Shown here: positions 7,933 through 16,789 of the stretch, one piece after another | Position numbering within the stretch: the stretch's first letter is position 1 | Layout of the letters: each line of letters starts with the position of its first letter | Assembly: GCA_947258675.1 (NCBI GenBank) | Contig: CAMYJP010000008.1 | Span: 1 to 23,308, forward strand | DNA from: an uncultured Desulfobulbaceae bacterium | GTDB taxonomy: Bacteria > Desulfobacterota > Desulfobulbia > Desulfobulbales > BM004 | Length of the DNA: 23,308 nt | Direction: 5' to 3' | Notes under the pieces: generated by a model | Databases searched by the model: none | What the model saw: the letters and a program-made list of their open reading frames with translations, nothing else | What the model was told of the DNA's origin: nothing | Made by a program: the position numbers and the translations under genes

Positions 7933-9420
7933 ATGAATATTAATCCGAAAAACCTGCTTTCCCAATACCCGGACTTTCTTATAAAGGGTCTTCTTGGTTT
8001 GATGAACCAAAAACGTTCGCCGTTCTACGTTTCCGGTGGCACGATTCGAGATTGGCTCCTTGGACGAATTGGAGTCGATCTGGATATCACAGTAGAGTCA
8101 GATGCTTTTGAATGGGCGCATGATCTGGTGCGAGCGATTGGCGGCAGTTTTGTGGCACTGGATGAAGAGCAGGATGTCGCCAGAGTAGTCTGGCAAGGTA
8201 TTTCTATAGATTTTTCCGGTTTTCGTGAGGGAACCACCTCTATCCATGAAGATCTTTTGAAGCGGGATTTTACCATCAATGCTCTGGCAGTTTCCTTTGA
8301 ACCTGGAGAACCCCTTATTGAAGGTTTGCAACGGCCACTTGATATAATTGACCCATCAGGAGGCATCCAGGACCTGGAGAAAAAGATGATCCGTAATACT
8401 TCTTCGCAGGTTTTTATAAGCGATCCTTTGCGAATGCTGCGTGCTTACCGTTTTGTTGCTGATTTGGGGTTTATCATTGATAGGCAGACCGCAGACAATA
8501 TTAAAAACAGTGTCGAACTTATATCCGGGGTCTCTGCTGAGCGGCTTGTCTATGAACTGAACCTTATTATGTCTTGTGATAAAGCTCATGCAATTATCCA
8601 GGTAATGTTGGAGAGTGAGATTTTTGGAAAGCTATTTCCTGAATTACTGATGGGAGTCAATCTGGCTCAACCTGCCAGCCATCATCTTGATGTATTTCAT
8701 CATTCCCTTGCCGCACTCAAATACATGGAAAAAATTATTAAGAATCCCTCCACATATTTTCCTCGGCAGGCAGTCCACGTTTCAGATTATTTAGTAAGGG
8801 TGAAAAGAAGAATACTGTGGCTGAAATGGGCTGCATTATTTCACGATCTGGGAAAGCCCCTGACCCATCAAATAAGAAAGGACAAGGGAGGGCGAATCAC
8901 TTTTTACAATCATGATATGGCAGGGGCAAGAGAGTTTAGTAATATTGCTGCAAAATACAGATGGAGCAATGAAGATACAAAACAGGTTGCCAGGCTTATT
9001 TCTATGCATATGTGGCCTTTTCACCTCAACAATGTGCGACGCAAGCAAAACCTTTCTTCAAAAGCATGTCTGAAACTCATCAAGGCTGCCGGCACAGAAT
9101 TGACCGGTCTTTTTTTGCTGGCTATGGCAGACAGTCTAGCAGGGCAGGGGTCGGAAAAACCTCCGGGAATGGAGCAGGGCATGTCGGATCTTTATGATGA
9201 AGTGCTCCACGTTTATCTTGAAAGCATTAAACCGGTTTTTGACAGTCCGCGTTTACTTGATGGATATGATTTACAAAGAGAATTCCAGCTTGCACCCGGC
9301 CCGGAATTCAGAAAGATATTTGAAAAACTGGATGAGGCCAGGGTAGAGGGTGAGGTTTGCACTAGGGAAGATGCTCTTCAATGGGTGAAAGACTATCTTC
9401 AACGCCACAAGGAAAATTAG
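7933..9420 (+). CDS. cca: CCA tRNA nucleotidyltransferase / poly(A) polymerase family, with HD domain
   Basis: 495 residues from ATG 7933; a TTG immediately before it is also in frame but less likely. The class II nucleotidyltransferase head domain is clear: FYVSGGTIRDWLLGR followed by DLDI, with catalytic Asp49 and Asp51. Then come RDFTINALAVSF and the neck motif DPLRMLRAYRF. The middle carries an HD phosphohydrolase motif (LFHDLGKP, at about residue 305) and a second conserved His region (YNHDMAGA). The family adds or repairs the 3' CCA end of tRNAs; some members add only CC or only A, or act as poly(A) polymerase, and the sequence alone does not decide which. The HD domain in bacterial CCA enzymes is linked to 2',3'-cyclic phosphodiesterase/phosphatase activity. 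Transcribed divergently from the thioredoxin-like gene. Confidence 0.9.
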   Translation: MNINPKNLLSQYPDFLIKGLLGLMNQKRSPFYVSGGTIRDWLLGRIGVDLDITVESDAFEWAHDLVRAIGGSFVALDEEQDVARVVWQGISIDFSGFREGTTSIHEDLLKRDFTINALAVSFEPGEPLIEGLQRPLDIIDPSGGIQDLEKKMIRNTSSQVFISDPLRMLRAYRFVADLGFIIDRQTADNIKNSVELISGVSAERLVYELNLIMSCDKAHAIIQVMLESEIFGKLFPELLMGVNLAQPASHHLDVFHHSLAALKYMEKIIKNPSTYFPRQAVHVSDYLVRVKRRILWLKWAALFHDLGKPLTHQIRKDKGGRITFYNHDMAGAREFSNIAAKYRWSNEDTKQVARLISMHMWPFHLNNVRRKQNLSSKACLKLIKAAGTELTGLFLLAMADSLAGQGSEKPPGMEQGMSDLYDEVLHVYLESIKPVFDSPRLLDGYDLQREFQLAPGPEFRKIFEKLDEARVEGEVCTREDALQWVKDYLQRHKEN

Positions 9421-9607
9421 TTCCCAACCGGAAACGTACATTCTCGGCTGGAGATATCAGTTACTAGGTGTCAGGTTCGGGTTACATCGACCAAGGGCTT
9501 TAGTTAATAATATTTGGCGTTTTATTAAAGACATTGTTAATGTGCAGAGCACGTTTCAGACGACAACCAACACTCGAAGTTTTATGATATGAAAGGGGAA
9601 AACCTGG

Positions 9608-12088
9608 ATGGGCAGATCAACAAAGAAAGAGCTTGATAAGAGACACAGTACCGACCTGGACTCCCTTGATTCTAATACCCTGGAAAAAATACTCGCATAT
9701 CACCTGCTCAGTTTTCAAGGCCGAGATCCCGAGCGGGCAACAGACCGGGATTTATATAAGGCGCTATCCTATACATTACGGGATAGATTGATTGAGAACT
9801 GGATAAAAACCCAGAAGAGCTTTTATGCCAAGAAACGTAAAAGGGTTTACTATCTTTCACTGGAATTTCTTATTGGCCGAAGTTTGGGGAATACACTCAT
9901 TAATCTCGGTTATTATGATAAAATGGCAAAAGTTGCCGAGGGGATTGGATATGAATTAGAGGAAGTAAGAGAGAAGGAAGAGGATGCTGCTCTTGGAAAC
10001 GGTGGGCTTGGTAGACTGGCTGCCTGCTTTATGGATTCCATGGCAACTTTGGGTATACCTGCTTATGGATATGGTATTCGTTATGAATATGGTCTGTTTT
10101 TCCAGAAAATGTACAATGGATATCAGGTTGAAAATCCGGATGATTGGCTTCGATATGGCACACCATGGGAGTTTGAGCGACCGCACCACCTGCATCCGGT
10201 AAAGTTTTACGGCCAGGTGGAACATTATGAGGATCGGGATGGAAACAAGCGAGCAAAATGGGTCAATGCCGAAGAGGTTATGGCTATGGCCAGCGATATT
10301 CTGGTGCCTGGATATAAAAATGATCACGTTCTGAATATCAGGCTTTGGAAAGCAAGAGCTTCTCGTGAACTTGATCTTAGCTATTTTAATCGTGGTGATT
10401 ATATTTCTGCGGTGGAGAATAAAGTAAAATCAGAAACCATATCCAAACTGTTATATCCATCGGATGATATTCGTGAAGGTCAGGAGTTACGGCTGAAACA
10501 ACAGTATTTTTTTGTTGCTGCGACGCTGTTGGATATTCTCAGGCGTTACAGAAAGAAAAATGAAAAATTCGATCAGTTCAGCGAAAAGGTGGCTATTCAA
10601 TTGAACGACACCCATCCGGCTATTGCTATTCCGGAACTGATGCGACTGCTGATTGATATTGAAGGGCTGGGCTGGGCTGAAGCCTGGGAAATTTGTGTAA
10701 ATACATTCTGCTATACTAATCATACATTGATGCCTGAGGCTCTTGAGGTGTGGACGGTTGACATGCTGGGTAGAGTGTTGCCGCGGCATTTGGAGATAAT
10801 CTTTCTGATAAACCATTTCTTTCTTGAAAAGGTGGCAAAACGTTATCCCGGGGACACAAAAAAACAGCAAGCTATGTCCATAATCGCAGAAGATCCGGTG
10901 AAAAAAGTACGCATGGCTCACCTTGCTATTGTCGGTAGTCATTCAGTAAACGGTGTAGCCGCACTTCATACACAATTACTGCAATCCAAAATTTTTAAAG
11001 ATTTTGACATATTTTTTCCTTTCCGTTTTAACAACAAAACAAATGGAATAACTCCTCGTCGCTGGTTGTTAAAAAGCAACCCGGGACTTGCTGCGTTGAT
11101 AACTGAGACAATTGGTGATGCCTGGGTCACTGACCTCAATGATTTGAGGAAATTGGAGCCTTTTGCTGATGATCCTAAATTTCAGAAGAAATGGAGGCAG
11201 GTTAAAAAAACGCGAAAATTGAAATTGGCCAAGGTCATTAAGAATGTCTGCAATTTAGATGTGGACCCGGATTCCATGTTTGATGTGCAGGTCAAACGAA
11301 TTCATGAATATAAGCGGCAGCTGCTGAATATTCTGCATGTTATAGCTCTGTACCAGCAGATAATTGAAAATCCGGGTAAGCAGTTTGTTCAACGCACCGT
11401 TATTTTCGGAGGCAAGGCGGCACCATCCTATTGGAAAGCCAAGCTTATAATAAAACTGATAAATTCCGTGGCTGAAACAGTTAATAATGACTCTCGTGTA
11501 AATGGCAAGCTACGGGTAGTCTTTATTCCTAATTACGGAGTGTCGTTAGCTGAAAAAATTATACCGGCAGCGGATCTTTCTGAGCAGATATCAACAGCCG
11601 GCACAGAAGCTTCCGGTACCGGCAACATGAAATTTGCCTTAAATGGTGCGCTTACCATAGGAACGCTGGATGGTGCCAACATTGAAATACGAGAAGAAGT
11701 AGGAGAAGAGAATATTTTTATTTTTGGAATGACGGCTGATGAGGTCTTGGCAATGAAAGAAAATCCAGACCGCACTCCTTATGACATTTATAATTCTGAC
11801 GCTATTGTTCGTCGGACACTTGACAGCATCACTGATGGTATGTTTTCCGGTGGAGATCGAGAACTGTTTAAAGAATTGGTTGTTGGGTTGCTTTCTCCGG
11901 ATGAGCCGTATCTGTTGCTACACGATTTTAACGATTATCTGCGATGTCAGAATCAGGTCAGTAAAGCTTTTCTTGATAAGCGTTCCTGGTGTAAAAAATC
12001 GATTCTTAATGTGGCGCGAATTGGGAAATTTTCATCGGATCGAACCATTAAAGAATATGCTCGTGATATCTGGAAAATTGATTGTTGA
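9608..12088 (+). CDS. glgP: Glycogen/starch/alpha-glucan phosphorylase
   Basis: 826 residues, close to the usual 800-840. It phosphorolyses alpha-1,4-glucan to glucose-1-phosphate using pyridoxal phosphate. Visible hallmarks are RVYYLSLEFLIGRSL near residue 80, GNGGLGRLAACFMDS near 135, and IQLNDTHPAIAIPELMR near 340. VKRIHEYKRQLLN lies near 560, and the PLP-lysine motif ASGTGNMKFALNGAL carries Lys675. The ATG at 9608 is preceded by GAAAGGGG at suitable spacing. It stands alone, with a 187-nt gap before it and no glycogen synthesis genes in view. A weak TTGGCG-17-TTAATG promoter can be drawn at 9514-9542. The stop codon overlaps the first bases of a repeat element (12087 onward). Confidence 0.96.
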   Translation: MGRSTKKELDKRHSTDLDSLDSNTLEKILAYHLLSFQGRDPERATDRDLYKALSYTLRDRLIENWIKTQKSFYAKKRKRVYYLSLEFLIGRSLGNTLINLGYYDKMAKVAEGIGYELEEVREKEEDAALGNGGLGRLAACFMDSMATLGIPAYGYGIRYEYGLFFQKMYNGYQVENPDDWLRYGTPWEFERPHHLHPVKFYGQVEHYEDRDGNKRAKWVNAEEVMAMASDILVPGYKNDHVLNIRLWKARASRELDLSYFNRGDYISAVENKVKSETISKLLYPSDDIREGQELRLKQQYFFVAATLLDILRRYRKKNEKFDQFSEKVAIQLNDTHPAIAIPELMRLLIDIEGLGWAEAWEICVNTFCYTNHTLMPEALEVWTVDMLGRVLPRHLEIIFLINHFFLEKVAKRYPGDTKKQQAMSIIAEDPVKKVRMAHLAIVGSHSVNGVAALHTQLLQSKIFKDFDIFFPFRFNNKTNGITPRRWLLKSNPGLAALITETIGDAWVTDLNDLRKLEPFADDPKFQKKWRQVKKTRKLKLAKVIKNVCNLDVDPDSMFDVQVKRIHEYKRQLLNILHVIALYQQIIENPGKQFVQRTVIFGGKAAPSYWKAKLIIKLINSVAETVNNDSRVNGKLRVVFIPNYGVSLAEKIIPAADLSEQISTAGTEASGTGNMKFALNGALTIGTLDGANIEIREEVGEENIFIFGMTADEVLAMKENPDRTPYDIYNSDAIVRRTLDSITDGMFSGGDRELFKELVVGLLSPDEPYLLLHDFNDYLRCQNQVSKAFLDKRSWCKKSILNVARIGKFSSDRTIKEYARDIWKIDC

Positions 12089-12295
12089 TGGTGTCGCAGA
12101 AAAGCACCCTAAAGGGCATAAAACCGATTTACTGTGTTGTAACAACGCAGCGGTGTCCGGGGTCTTGTGGGCTCGACATACCACATGTATGCACCCCAAG
12201 GGCTTTCGTTTCACCGCATCTTTGCGCCTTCGACATCACTACTCCTTTTCTTTGACGATTTTCGAGGACTCGCTGATGTCGCTGTCTGCTTAGCC
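12087..12295 (+). mobile_element. Diverged relative of the MITE-like intergenic element (no right arm)
   Basis: Directly at the glgP stop, GATGGTGTCGCAGAAAAG resembles the left arm of the element at 17257. A 22-nt core at 12171-12192 (starts GCTCGACATACCA, ends ATGTATGC) matches 17307-17328 at 20 of 22 positions. The collinear words GCTTTCGT (12202-12209), CACTACTCCTT (12237-12247) and CTTAGCC (12289-12295) recur in the same order there. The right inverted-repeat arm is missing and the internal spacing differs, so this is a degenerate or alternative version. A small hairpin GTTG-TAA-CAAC lies at 12136-12146. Confidence 0.6.
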
Positions 12296-12642
12296 CAGGT
12301 TATTCATGACTCTGGACTTGAAATTGTTATATATTATTGACCTTTGTCTTAATTGTTTTCTTTTTGAGTGTTTTTCAAAATCACAGAGTGTTTTTTTCTT
12401 GTGGTGTAACTGCAATTGAATAGAGTCACCCTTCGGGGGCGGCGATTTGGCTGAATCTGATTCGTTATCGGGTGTTCCGCGTAGCCAACTACAGCGAATC
12501 ATCCTCTTCCTTGCATCTTCAGCCAACTCACCACCTAAATAATCCAGGTTAGCAATTTCTCCCGCTGATTTTTTACGAAATCATTAAGGTTTAAATAGAG
12601 TATAAAAACTAATCGTTATCATTTATTTTATTTGTTAATACA
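12089..12642. other. Intergenic region between glgP and rlmE
   Basis: 554 nt with no credible gene. The first 200 nt are the repeat-like element. A GC-richer structured patch lies at 12426-12500, including a CCC-TTCG-GGG hairpin near 12429-12438 and GATTCG/CGAATC inverted ends (12459-12464 and 12495-12500). A 78-codon minus-strand frame at 12290-12526 shows no protein-like features and was not called. Confidence 0.55.
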
Positions 12643-13242
12643 GTGCGCAAAGTAAAGGATTATTATTTTAAGAAGGCGAAACAGGATAATTATCCTGCCC
12701 GATCGGTTTATAAATTAGAGGAGGCTCAGAAAAAACACCAGATTCTCAACCTTGGAGATACTGTTTTAGACCTCGGTTGCCAGCCGGGAAGTTGGGCTCT
12801 GTATGCCGCAAAAACTGTTGGCAGAAAAGGACTTGTGGTCGGAGTAGATCTAACAGAAGGGAAGAGAATCAATAGTCCCGGAGGAGCAGAAATACACATT
12901 TTCTGTGCTGATGTTACTGGACCGGAATTTATTCCCTTACTCAAGGAAAAACAGAAAAATTTCCGGGTCGTGTTAAGTGATATGGCCCCTAAAACTACAG
13001 GGAATAAATGGGTTGACCAGCAAAGGTCCATACAGTTAGCGGGCAGATCTCTAGAAATTGCTCAAGAAGTTCTCTGTGAGAATGGTAATTTTTATTGTAA
13101 GGTTTTTGAAGGGGAGGATTTCAGAGATTTTGTTCTTAAGATTCGGGAGAATTTTAAGAAAGCGAAAATTGTGAAACCTAAAAGTTCAAGATCGGAGAGT
13201 AACGAAGTTTTTGTTTTGGGTATGGGCTTCAGGAGAGTTTGA
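12643..13242 (+). CDS. rlmE: 23S rRNA 2'-O-methyltransferase (FtsJ/RrmJ family)
   Basis: 199 residues from a GTG start. A TAA lies 11 codons upstream in frame with no ATG, TTG or other GTG between, and no ribosome site is evident. The enzyme uses S-adenosylmethionine to methylate the 2'-hydroxyl of U2552 (E. coli numbering) in the ribosomal A loop. The Rossmann motif I is VLDLGCQPGSW (41-51). The catalytic tetrad is intact: Lys24 in RSVYKLEE, Asp113 in LSDMAP, Lys153 in YCKVFEG and Glu188 in SNEVFVLG. It lacks the roughly 14-residue N-terminal extension of the E. coli enzyme, which is common in other phyla. It precedes yebC by 216 nt and may or may not be co-transcribed. Confidence 0.93.
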   Translation: MRKVKDYYFKKAKQDNYPARSVYKLEEAQKKHQILNLGDTVLDLGCQPGSWALYAAKTVGRKGLVVGVDLTEGKRINSPGGAEIHIFCADVTGPEFIPLLKEKQKNFRVVLSDMAPKTTGNKWVDQQRSIQLAGRSLEIAQEVLCENGNFYCKVFEGEDFRDFVLKIRENFKKAKIVKPKSSRSESNEVFVLGMGFRRV

Positions 13243-13253
13243 ATTGAATGGTC

Positions 13254-13295
13254 GATTAACGATTGACAATTAGCCATTGATTATTGATTATTATA
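13254..13295. repeat. Tract with 7-nt period in rlmE-yebC gap
   Basis: Six consecutive heptamers can be read without gaps: GATTAAC, GATTGAC, AATTAGC, CATTGAT, TATTGAT, TATTATA, all variations on (N)ATTGA(N). It starts 12 nt after the rlmE stop. It is degenerate, so it is not a recent expansion. Confidence 0.6.
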
Positions 13296-13458
13296 TAAGG
13301 TAAAGCTAGCTTTGATGCAGGTTTATCTGCTGCGAGAAGTTTCAATAGTACGGGTTTCTGTTTGTGAATTGATATAAATTTTCTCTGTCGGTGTGCGTCT
13401 GCCTGATCTGCATATTTTACGATATATATTAAGTTTTATGAATAAAGGAGGGAGTTAG

Positions 13459-14208
13459 GTGTCGGGACATTCCAAATGGAGCACAATCAAGAGAAAGAAG
13501 GGGGCAGTGGATGCCAAGCGAGGAAAGATTTTTACCAAACTGATCAAAGAGATTACCGTTTCAGCCAGAATGGGTGGCGGGGACCCAATGGGTAACCCGA
13601 GGTTGCGTTCCGCAGTTGCTGCAGCCAAGGCGGAAAATATGCCCAAAGATAATATAGACCGGGCGGTTAAAAAAGGAACTGGCGATCTTGAAGGTACTGT
13701 TTACGAGGAGATTACCTATGAGGGATATGGGCCTGGAGGCGTAGCTGTCCTAGTTGACTGCATGACCGACAATAAGAATCGTACGGTTGCGGATGTGAGG
13801 CATTTTTTTAGTAAAAGTGGCGGAAATCTGGGAGAATCCGGCTGTGTTTCCTGGATGTTTGAGAAAAAAGGATCGATGTCGGTGGATAAGAACACAATTT
13901 CCGAAGAAAAGCTTATGGACCTTGCTCTCGAGGCAGGCGCCGAGGATATACTTGAAGAAGAATCGGAATATCAAGTCCTAACATCACCTGATGAATTTAA
14001 TACAGTCAGGGAGTCATTGGAAAACGAAGGAGTGGCATTTCTGGAAGCCTCAATTTCAATGATTCCTCAAAATGTAATTGAGATTAATGAATCTAAACCG
14101 GCTAAGCAGCTGTTAAAGCTCTTGGAAAGCCTTGAAGATCATGATGATGTCCAGAATGTATATGCCAACTTTGATATTCCGGATGAAATAATGGAAGAAG
14201 TTGGCTAA
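13459..14208 (+). CDS. yebC: YebC/PmpR (TACO1) family protein
   Basis: 249 residues, the usual length. The N-terminal signature [13 protein letters not shown] is intact, followed by [12 protein letters not shown] and [17 protein letters not shown], then [13 protein letters not shown]. The family was long annotated as transcriptional regulators; members are now linked to translation, helping ribosomes through difficult stretches. The GTG start is well supported by AAAGGAGGGAG ending about 4 nt upstream. It heads the yebC-ruvC-ruvA-ruvB order found in many bacteria. Composition is like its neighbours. Confidence 0.95.
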   Translation: MSGHSKWSTIKRKKGAVDAKRGKIFTKLIKEITVSARMGGGDPMGNPRLRSAVAAAKAENMPKDNIDRAVKKGTGDLEGTVYEEITYEGYGPGGVAVLVDCMTDNKNRTVADVRHFFSKSGGNLGESGCVSWMFEKKGSMSVDKNTISEEKLMDLALEAGAEDILEEESEYQVLTSPDEFNTVRESLENEGVAFLEASISMIPQNVIEINESKPAKQLLKLLESLEDHDDVQNVYANFDIPDEIMEEVG

Positions 14209-14478
14209 TCGTTCCGCTGCACCCCATCTTTGAACGATCAGGCGGCTCACATAGGCGTCACCGGCCCGGTTGTCCAGATCTGGGGCACCGAAGTCTGCGC
14301 TTATCTTCTGAATAGTAACAGCTCGGTGGTTTTAGCTTTGTTTTGACATCACGCTGAATAGTGACGAAGTTGGATGATTTCTGCTCCCTTAAATGTGTAT
14401 CCTGAAAGATTAGAATTTTCAAGATGGCCAAATGGTTTAAACTGCAATTCATTATATGCTGGTGTCTGAAATAGATTA
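14209..14478. other. yebC-ruvC intergenic spacer with GC-rich patch
   Basis: About 95 nt directly after yebC (14209-14305) are visibly richer in G+C than the surroundings and hold the palindrome CCAGATCTGG. The rest is ordinary AT-rich sequence. No gene is supported on either strand. A minus-strand frame across the patch reads peptide-like for about 40 residues but has no start or known motif. Confidence 0.4.
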
Positions 14479-14976
14479 ATGCATGATCAAAGAGAGTGTT
14501 TCCGTATCCTGGGAGTTGACCCCGGTTCCAGGGCCACCGGATATGGTGTGATTGAAAAGGAGGGCAATCGGCTACGATATATTTCCTGCGGGGTATTAAG
14601 GCTCTCACAGCAAGTTTCGTTTCCTGAAAGATTAAAAAAAATTTATGATGGGCTGAGCGAAGTAATTGGTAAACATGAGCCAGTCGTAGCAGCAGTGGAA
14701 GATGTATTTGTCGCTGTTAATCCAAGGTCTGCTTTGAAACTCGGGCATGCAAGAGGCGTGGCAATTCTGGCAGCAATGCAATGTGGACTTGCAGTTCACG
14801 ACTATACACCTAGAAAGATTAAACAGGCTGTCGTCGGATACGGTAATGCAGAGAAAGTACAGGTCCAGCAAATGGTGAGGATTTTATTAAAACTATCTAC
14901 TTCACCCAGCTCGGATGCTGCGGACGCCTTGGCGGTTGCTATCTGTCATGCTAATCAATTGAAGATTGAGGCATAA
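14479..14976 (+). CDS. ruvC: Holliday junction resolvase RuvC
   Basis: 165 residues. The RNase H-like fold is marked by ILGVDPGSRATGYG. The four acidic catalytic residues are Asp14, Glu74 (AAVEDVF), Asp146 and Asp149 (SSDAADALAVAICH), matching the spacing of the E. coli enzyme. The dimer binds Mg2+ and cuts four-way DNA junctions symmetrically, on the RuvAB complex. It is 270 nt behind yebC and 137 nt before ruvA. The start at 14479 places DPGS at the usual distance from the N-terminus; no strong ribosome site is seen. An AT-rich inverted repeat (TTAATATT at 15003-15010, AATATTAA at 15019-15026) follows the gene. Confidence 0.96.
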   Translation: MHDQRECFRILGVDPGSRATGYGVIEKEGNRLRYISCGVLRLSQQVSFPERLKKIYDGLSEVIGKHEPVVAAVEDVFVAVNPRSALKLGHARGVAILAAMQCGLAVHDYTPRKIKQAVVGYGNAEKVQVQQMVRILLKLSTSPSSDAADALAVAICHANQLKIEA

Positions 14977-15060
14977 GAAGCTGCCGATGATTGACAAAAG
15001 CCTTAATATTTAAGATTGAATATTAATTGATTAATAATTTATTGAAATTATGTTTTTTCC

Positions 15061-15095
15061 GAACCCCGAACTTTTAACCTTTAACCTCGAACCTT
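15061..15095. repeat. Tract with 7-nt period in ruvC-ruvA gap
   Basis: Five heptamers in phase: GAACCCC, GAACTTT, TAACCTT, TAACCTC, GAACCTT, consensus (G/T)AACCTT. The tract ends 18 nt before the ruvA start, so it lies where the ruvA leader or ribosome-binding region would be. Confidence 0.65.
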
Positions 15096-15113
15096 GTATT
15101 TAGACCCTAAATT

Positions 15114-15734
15114 ATGATCGCTTGTCTTAAAGGAGAGCTTTTTCACAAAGCCCCGGAAAAAGTTATTGTTGATGTAAACGGTATTGGCTACGAAGTGTTT
15201 TTATCAATGGCAAGCCATGATCGACTTCCGGCTGTTGGTGATGAAGTCTTTTTACACACATATACGCATGTCCGGGAAGAGGCTCTCAACCTTTTCGGTT
15301 TTATCGAGGTCGAAGAAAAGGAGATGTTTCTTTTACTGATAAATGTCTCCGGCGTGGGACCCAAATTGGCCTTAAGCATACTGTCAGGTATAAGGCCTGC
15401 GGAATTGGCAAAGGCTATATCAATGAAGGATCTCAAACGACTAACCGGTCTATCCGGGGTCGGTAAGAAAACCGCTGAAAGATTATGCCTGGACTTAAAA
15501 GACAAAATTGGTCTTGTGCACGGAGACGATGAGGTTTTTGATATAATGACATCAGTAAATAAAGCAGCAGGCAGCGTCACAGATGATGTCATCTCTGCTT
15601 TGGTTAACTTGGGTTACCCTCAAGTAAGGGCCTTTCAGGCAATTTCTGCTGTTAAGAAAAGGTTATCAGCCGATGAATTTTTAAATCTGCGAGTTGAAGA
15701 TATGTTACGTGAAACACTGAGGTCGCTGGCGTGA
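15114..15734 (+). CDS. ruvA: Holliday junction branch-migration protein RuvA
   Basis: 206 residues, typical length. The N-terminal OB-fold begins [28 protein letters not shown]. Two helix-hairpin-helix motifs follow ([16 protein letters not shown] near 78-94 and [15 protein letters not shown] near 108-122). The C-terminal RuvB-binding domain contains [20 protein letters not shown]. RuvA tetramers clamp the four-way junction and load RuvB. Its TGA overlaps the ruvB GTG start (GTGA), so the two are translationally coupled. No good Shine-Dalgarno precedes the ATG; the spot is occupied by the heptamer tract. Confidence 0.96.
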   Translation: MIACLKGELFHKAPEKVIVDVNGIGYEVFLSMASHDRLPAVGDEVFLHTYTHVREEALNLFGFIEVEEKEMFLLLINVSGVGPKLALSILSGIRPAELAKAISMKDLKRLTGLSGVGKKTAERLCLDLKDKIGLVHGDDEVFDIMTSVNKAAGSVTDDVISALVNLGYPQVRAFQAISAVKKRLSADEFLNLRVEDMLRETLRSLA

Positions 15735-16759
15735 TTTACGAAGAGAGAATAGTCGCACCATCACAGGTGGAAGATGATATTACGATAGAAGGAGATCTGA
15801 GGCCAAGGTGGTTGAAGGAATATATAGGCCAGGAACTGGTCAAGAAAAATCTTGACGTTTTTATCAAGGCGGCAATAGGGCGGAACGAGGCATTGGATCA
15901 TGTCCTTTTTCACGGATTTCCAGGGCTTGGCAAAACAACCATGGCATACATTATAGCCAATGAAATGGGTTCGCACATCAAAGTGACGTCCGGTCCAGTG
16001 ATAGAAAGGCAGGGGGACCTGGCCGCGATTTTAACAAGCCTTGAGCAGGGCGATGTTCTTTTTATTGATGAGATACATCGGTTGAATCACGTTGTTGAGG
16101 AGATTCTATATCCGGCAATGGAAGACTACCAGCTTGATCTGGTTATCGGACAGGGCCCCGGAGCCAGATCGGTTAAAATGGATTTACCGCATTTTACCCT
16201 TGTTGGAGCAACCACGAGAACAGGACTCCTTACTCCCCCTCTGAGAGACCGATTCGGTGTTATTCTGCGGCTTGACTTTTATTCAGCTGATGAGTTGGTG
16301 ACCATACTCAAACGATCTGCCAGGGTGCTTGGCATAAAAATTGATTCAGCAGGTGCAATAGAAATTGGGCGACGTTCCCGCGGAACCCCAAGGGTTGCCA
16401 ATAGATTGCTCAAAAGAGTCAGGGATTTTGCTGAAGTGAACAAACAGAAAACCATTACCACTAAAGTGGCGGATGAGGCGTTGAACATGCTTGCTGTGGA
16501 TTCAAACGGCCTTGATGAGATGGATAGACGTATTCTGTTGACTTTGATTGATAAGTTTCAGGGAGGGCCAATAGGAATAGAAACCCTGGCGACATCTGTT
16601 TGTGAGGAAAAAAACACCCTTGAAGATGTTTATGAACCATTTCTGATCCAGTCTGGTTTTCTGGTACGTACTCCAAGAGGCAGAGTAGCAACTGCTAATG
16701 CATATGAGCACTTTGGTCGGCAATATACTGACGACGAAGGTCAACCGCGCTTGTTTTAA
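15731..16759 (+). CDS. ruvB: Holliday junction DNA helicase RuvB
   Basis: 342 residues. An AAA+ motor with Walker A GFPGLGKT (62-69), Walker B VLFIDEIH (Asp113, Glu114) and sensor 1 GATTRTGLL. The arginine finger lies in LRDRFGV, and a C-terminal winged-helix domain contains [11 protein letters not shown] and TPRGR. Hexamers drive ATP-dependent branch migration together with RuvA. It starts with GTG inside the ruvA stop. A small oddity is Phe63 where most RuvB proteins have Pro (GPPGLGKT); Lys68 and Thr69 are intact, so ATP binding should be preserved. It is the last gene of the block, and the stop codon lies inside the terminator palindrome. Confidence 0.97.
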   Translation: MIYEERIVAPSQVEDDITIEGDLRPRWLKEYIGQELVKKNLDVFIKAAIGRNEALDHVLFHGFPGLGKTTMAYIIANEMGSHIKVTSGPVIERQGDLAAILTSLEQGDVLFIDEIHRLNHVVEEILYPAMEDYQLDLVIGQGPGARSVKMDLPHFTLVGATTRTGLLTPPLRDRFGVILRLDFYSADELVTILKRSARVLGIKIDSAGAIEIGRRSRGTPRVANRLLKRVRDFAEVNKQKTITTKVADEALNMLAVDSNGLDEMDRRILLTLIDKFQGGPIGIETLATSVCEEKNTLEDVYEPFLIQSGFLVRTPRGRVATANAYEHFGRQYTDDEGQPRLF

Positions 16760-16789
16760 GCGCTTAAAACAAGATTTTATTTTAATAAA
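16750..16789 (+). terminator. Terminator-like perfect palindrome at the ruvB stop
   Basis: A perfect 24-nt palindrome (16750-16773, half-site CTTGTTTTAAGC) includes the last codons and TAA of ruvB. It is followed by ATTTTATTTTAATAAA. With a 4-nt loop it gives a 10-bp stem, rather AT-rich, plus a T-rich tail in the plus direction only. Confidence 0.7.

Noticed and set aside
12290..12526. Minus-strand frame of 78 codons
   Set aside because: Basic, low-complexity composition, no ribosome site, and it overlaps structured repeat-like DNA.
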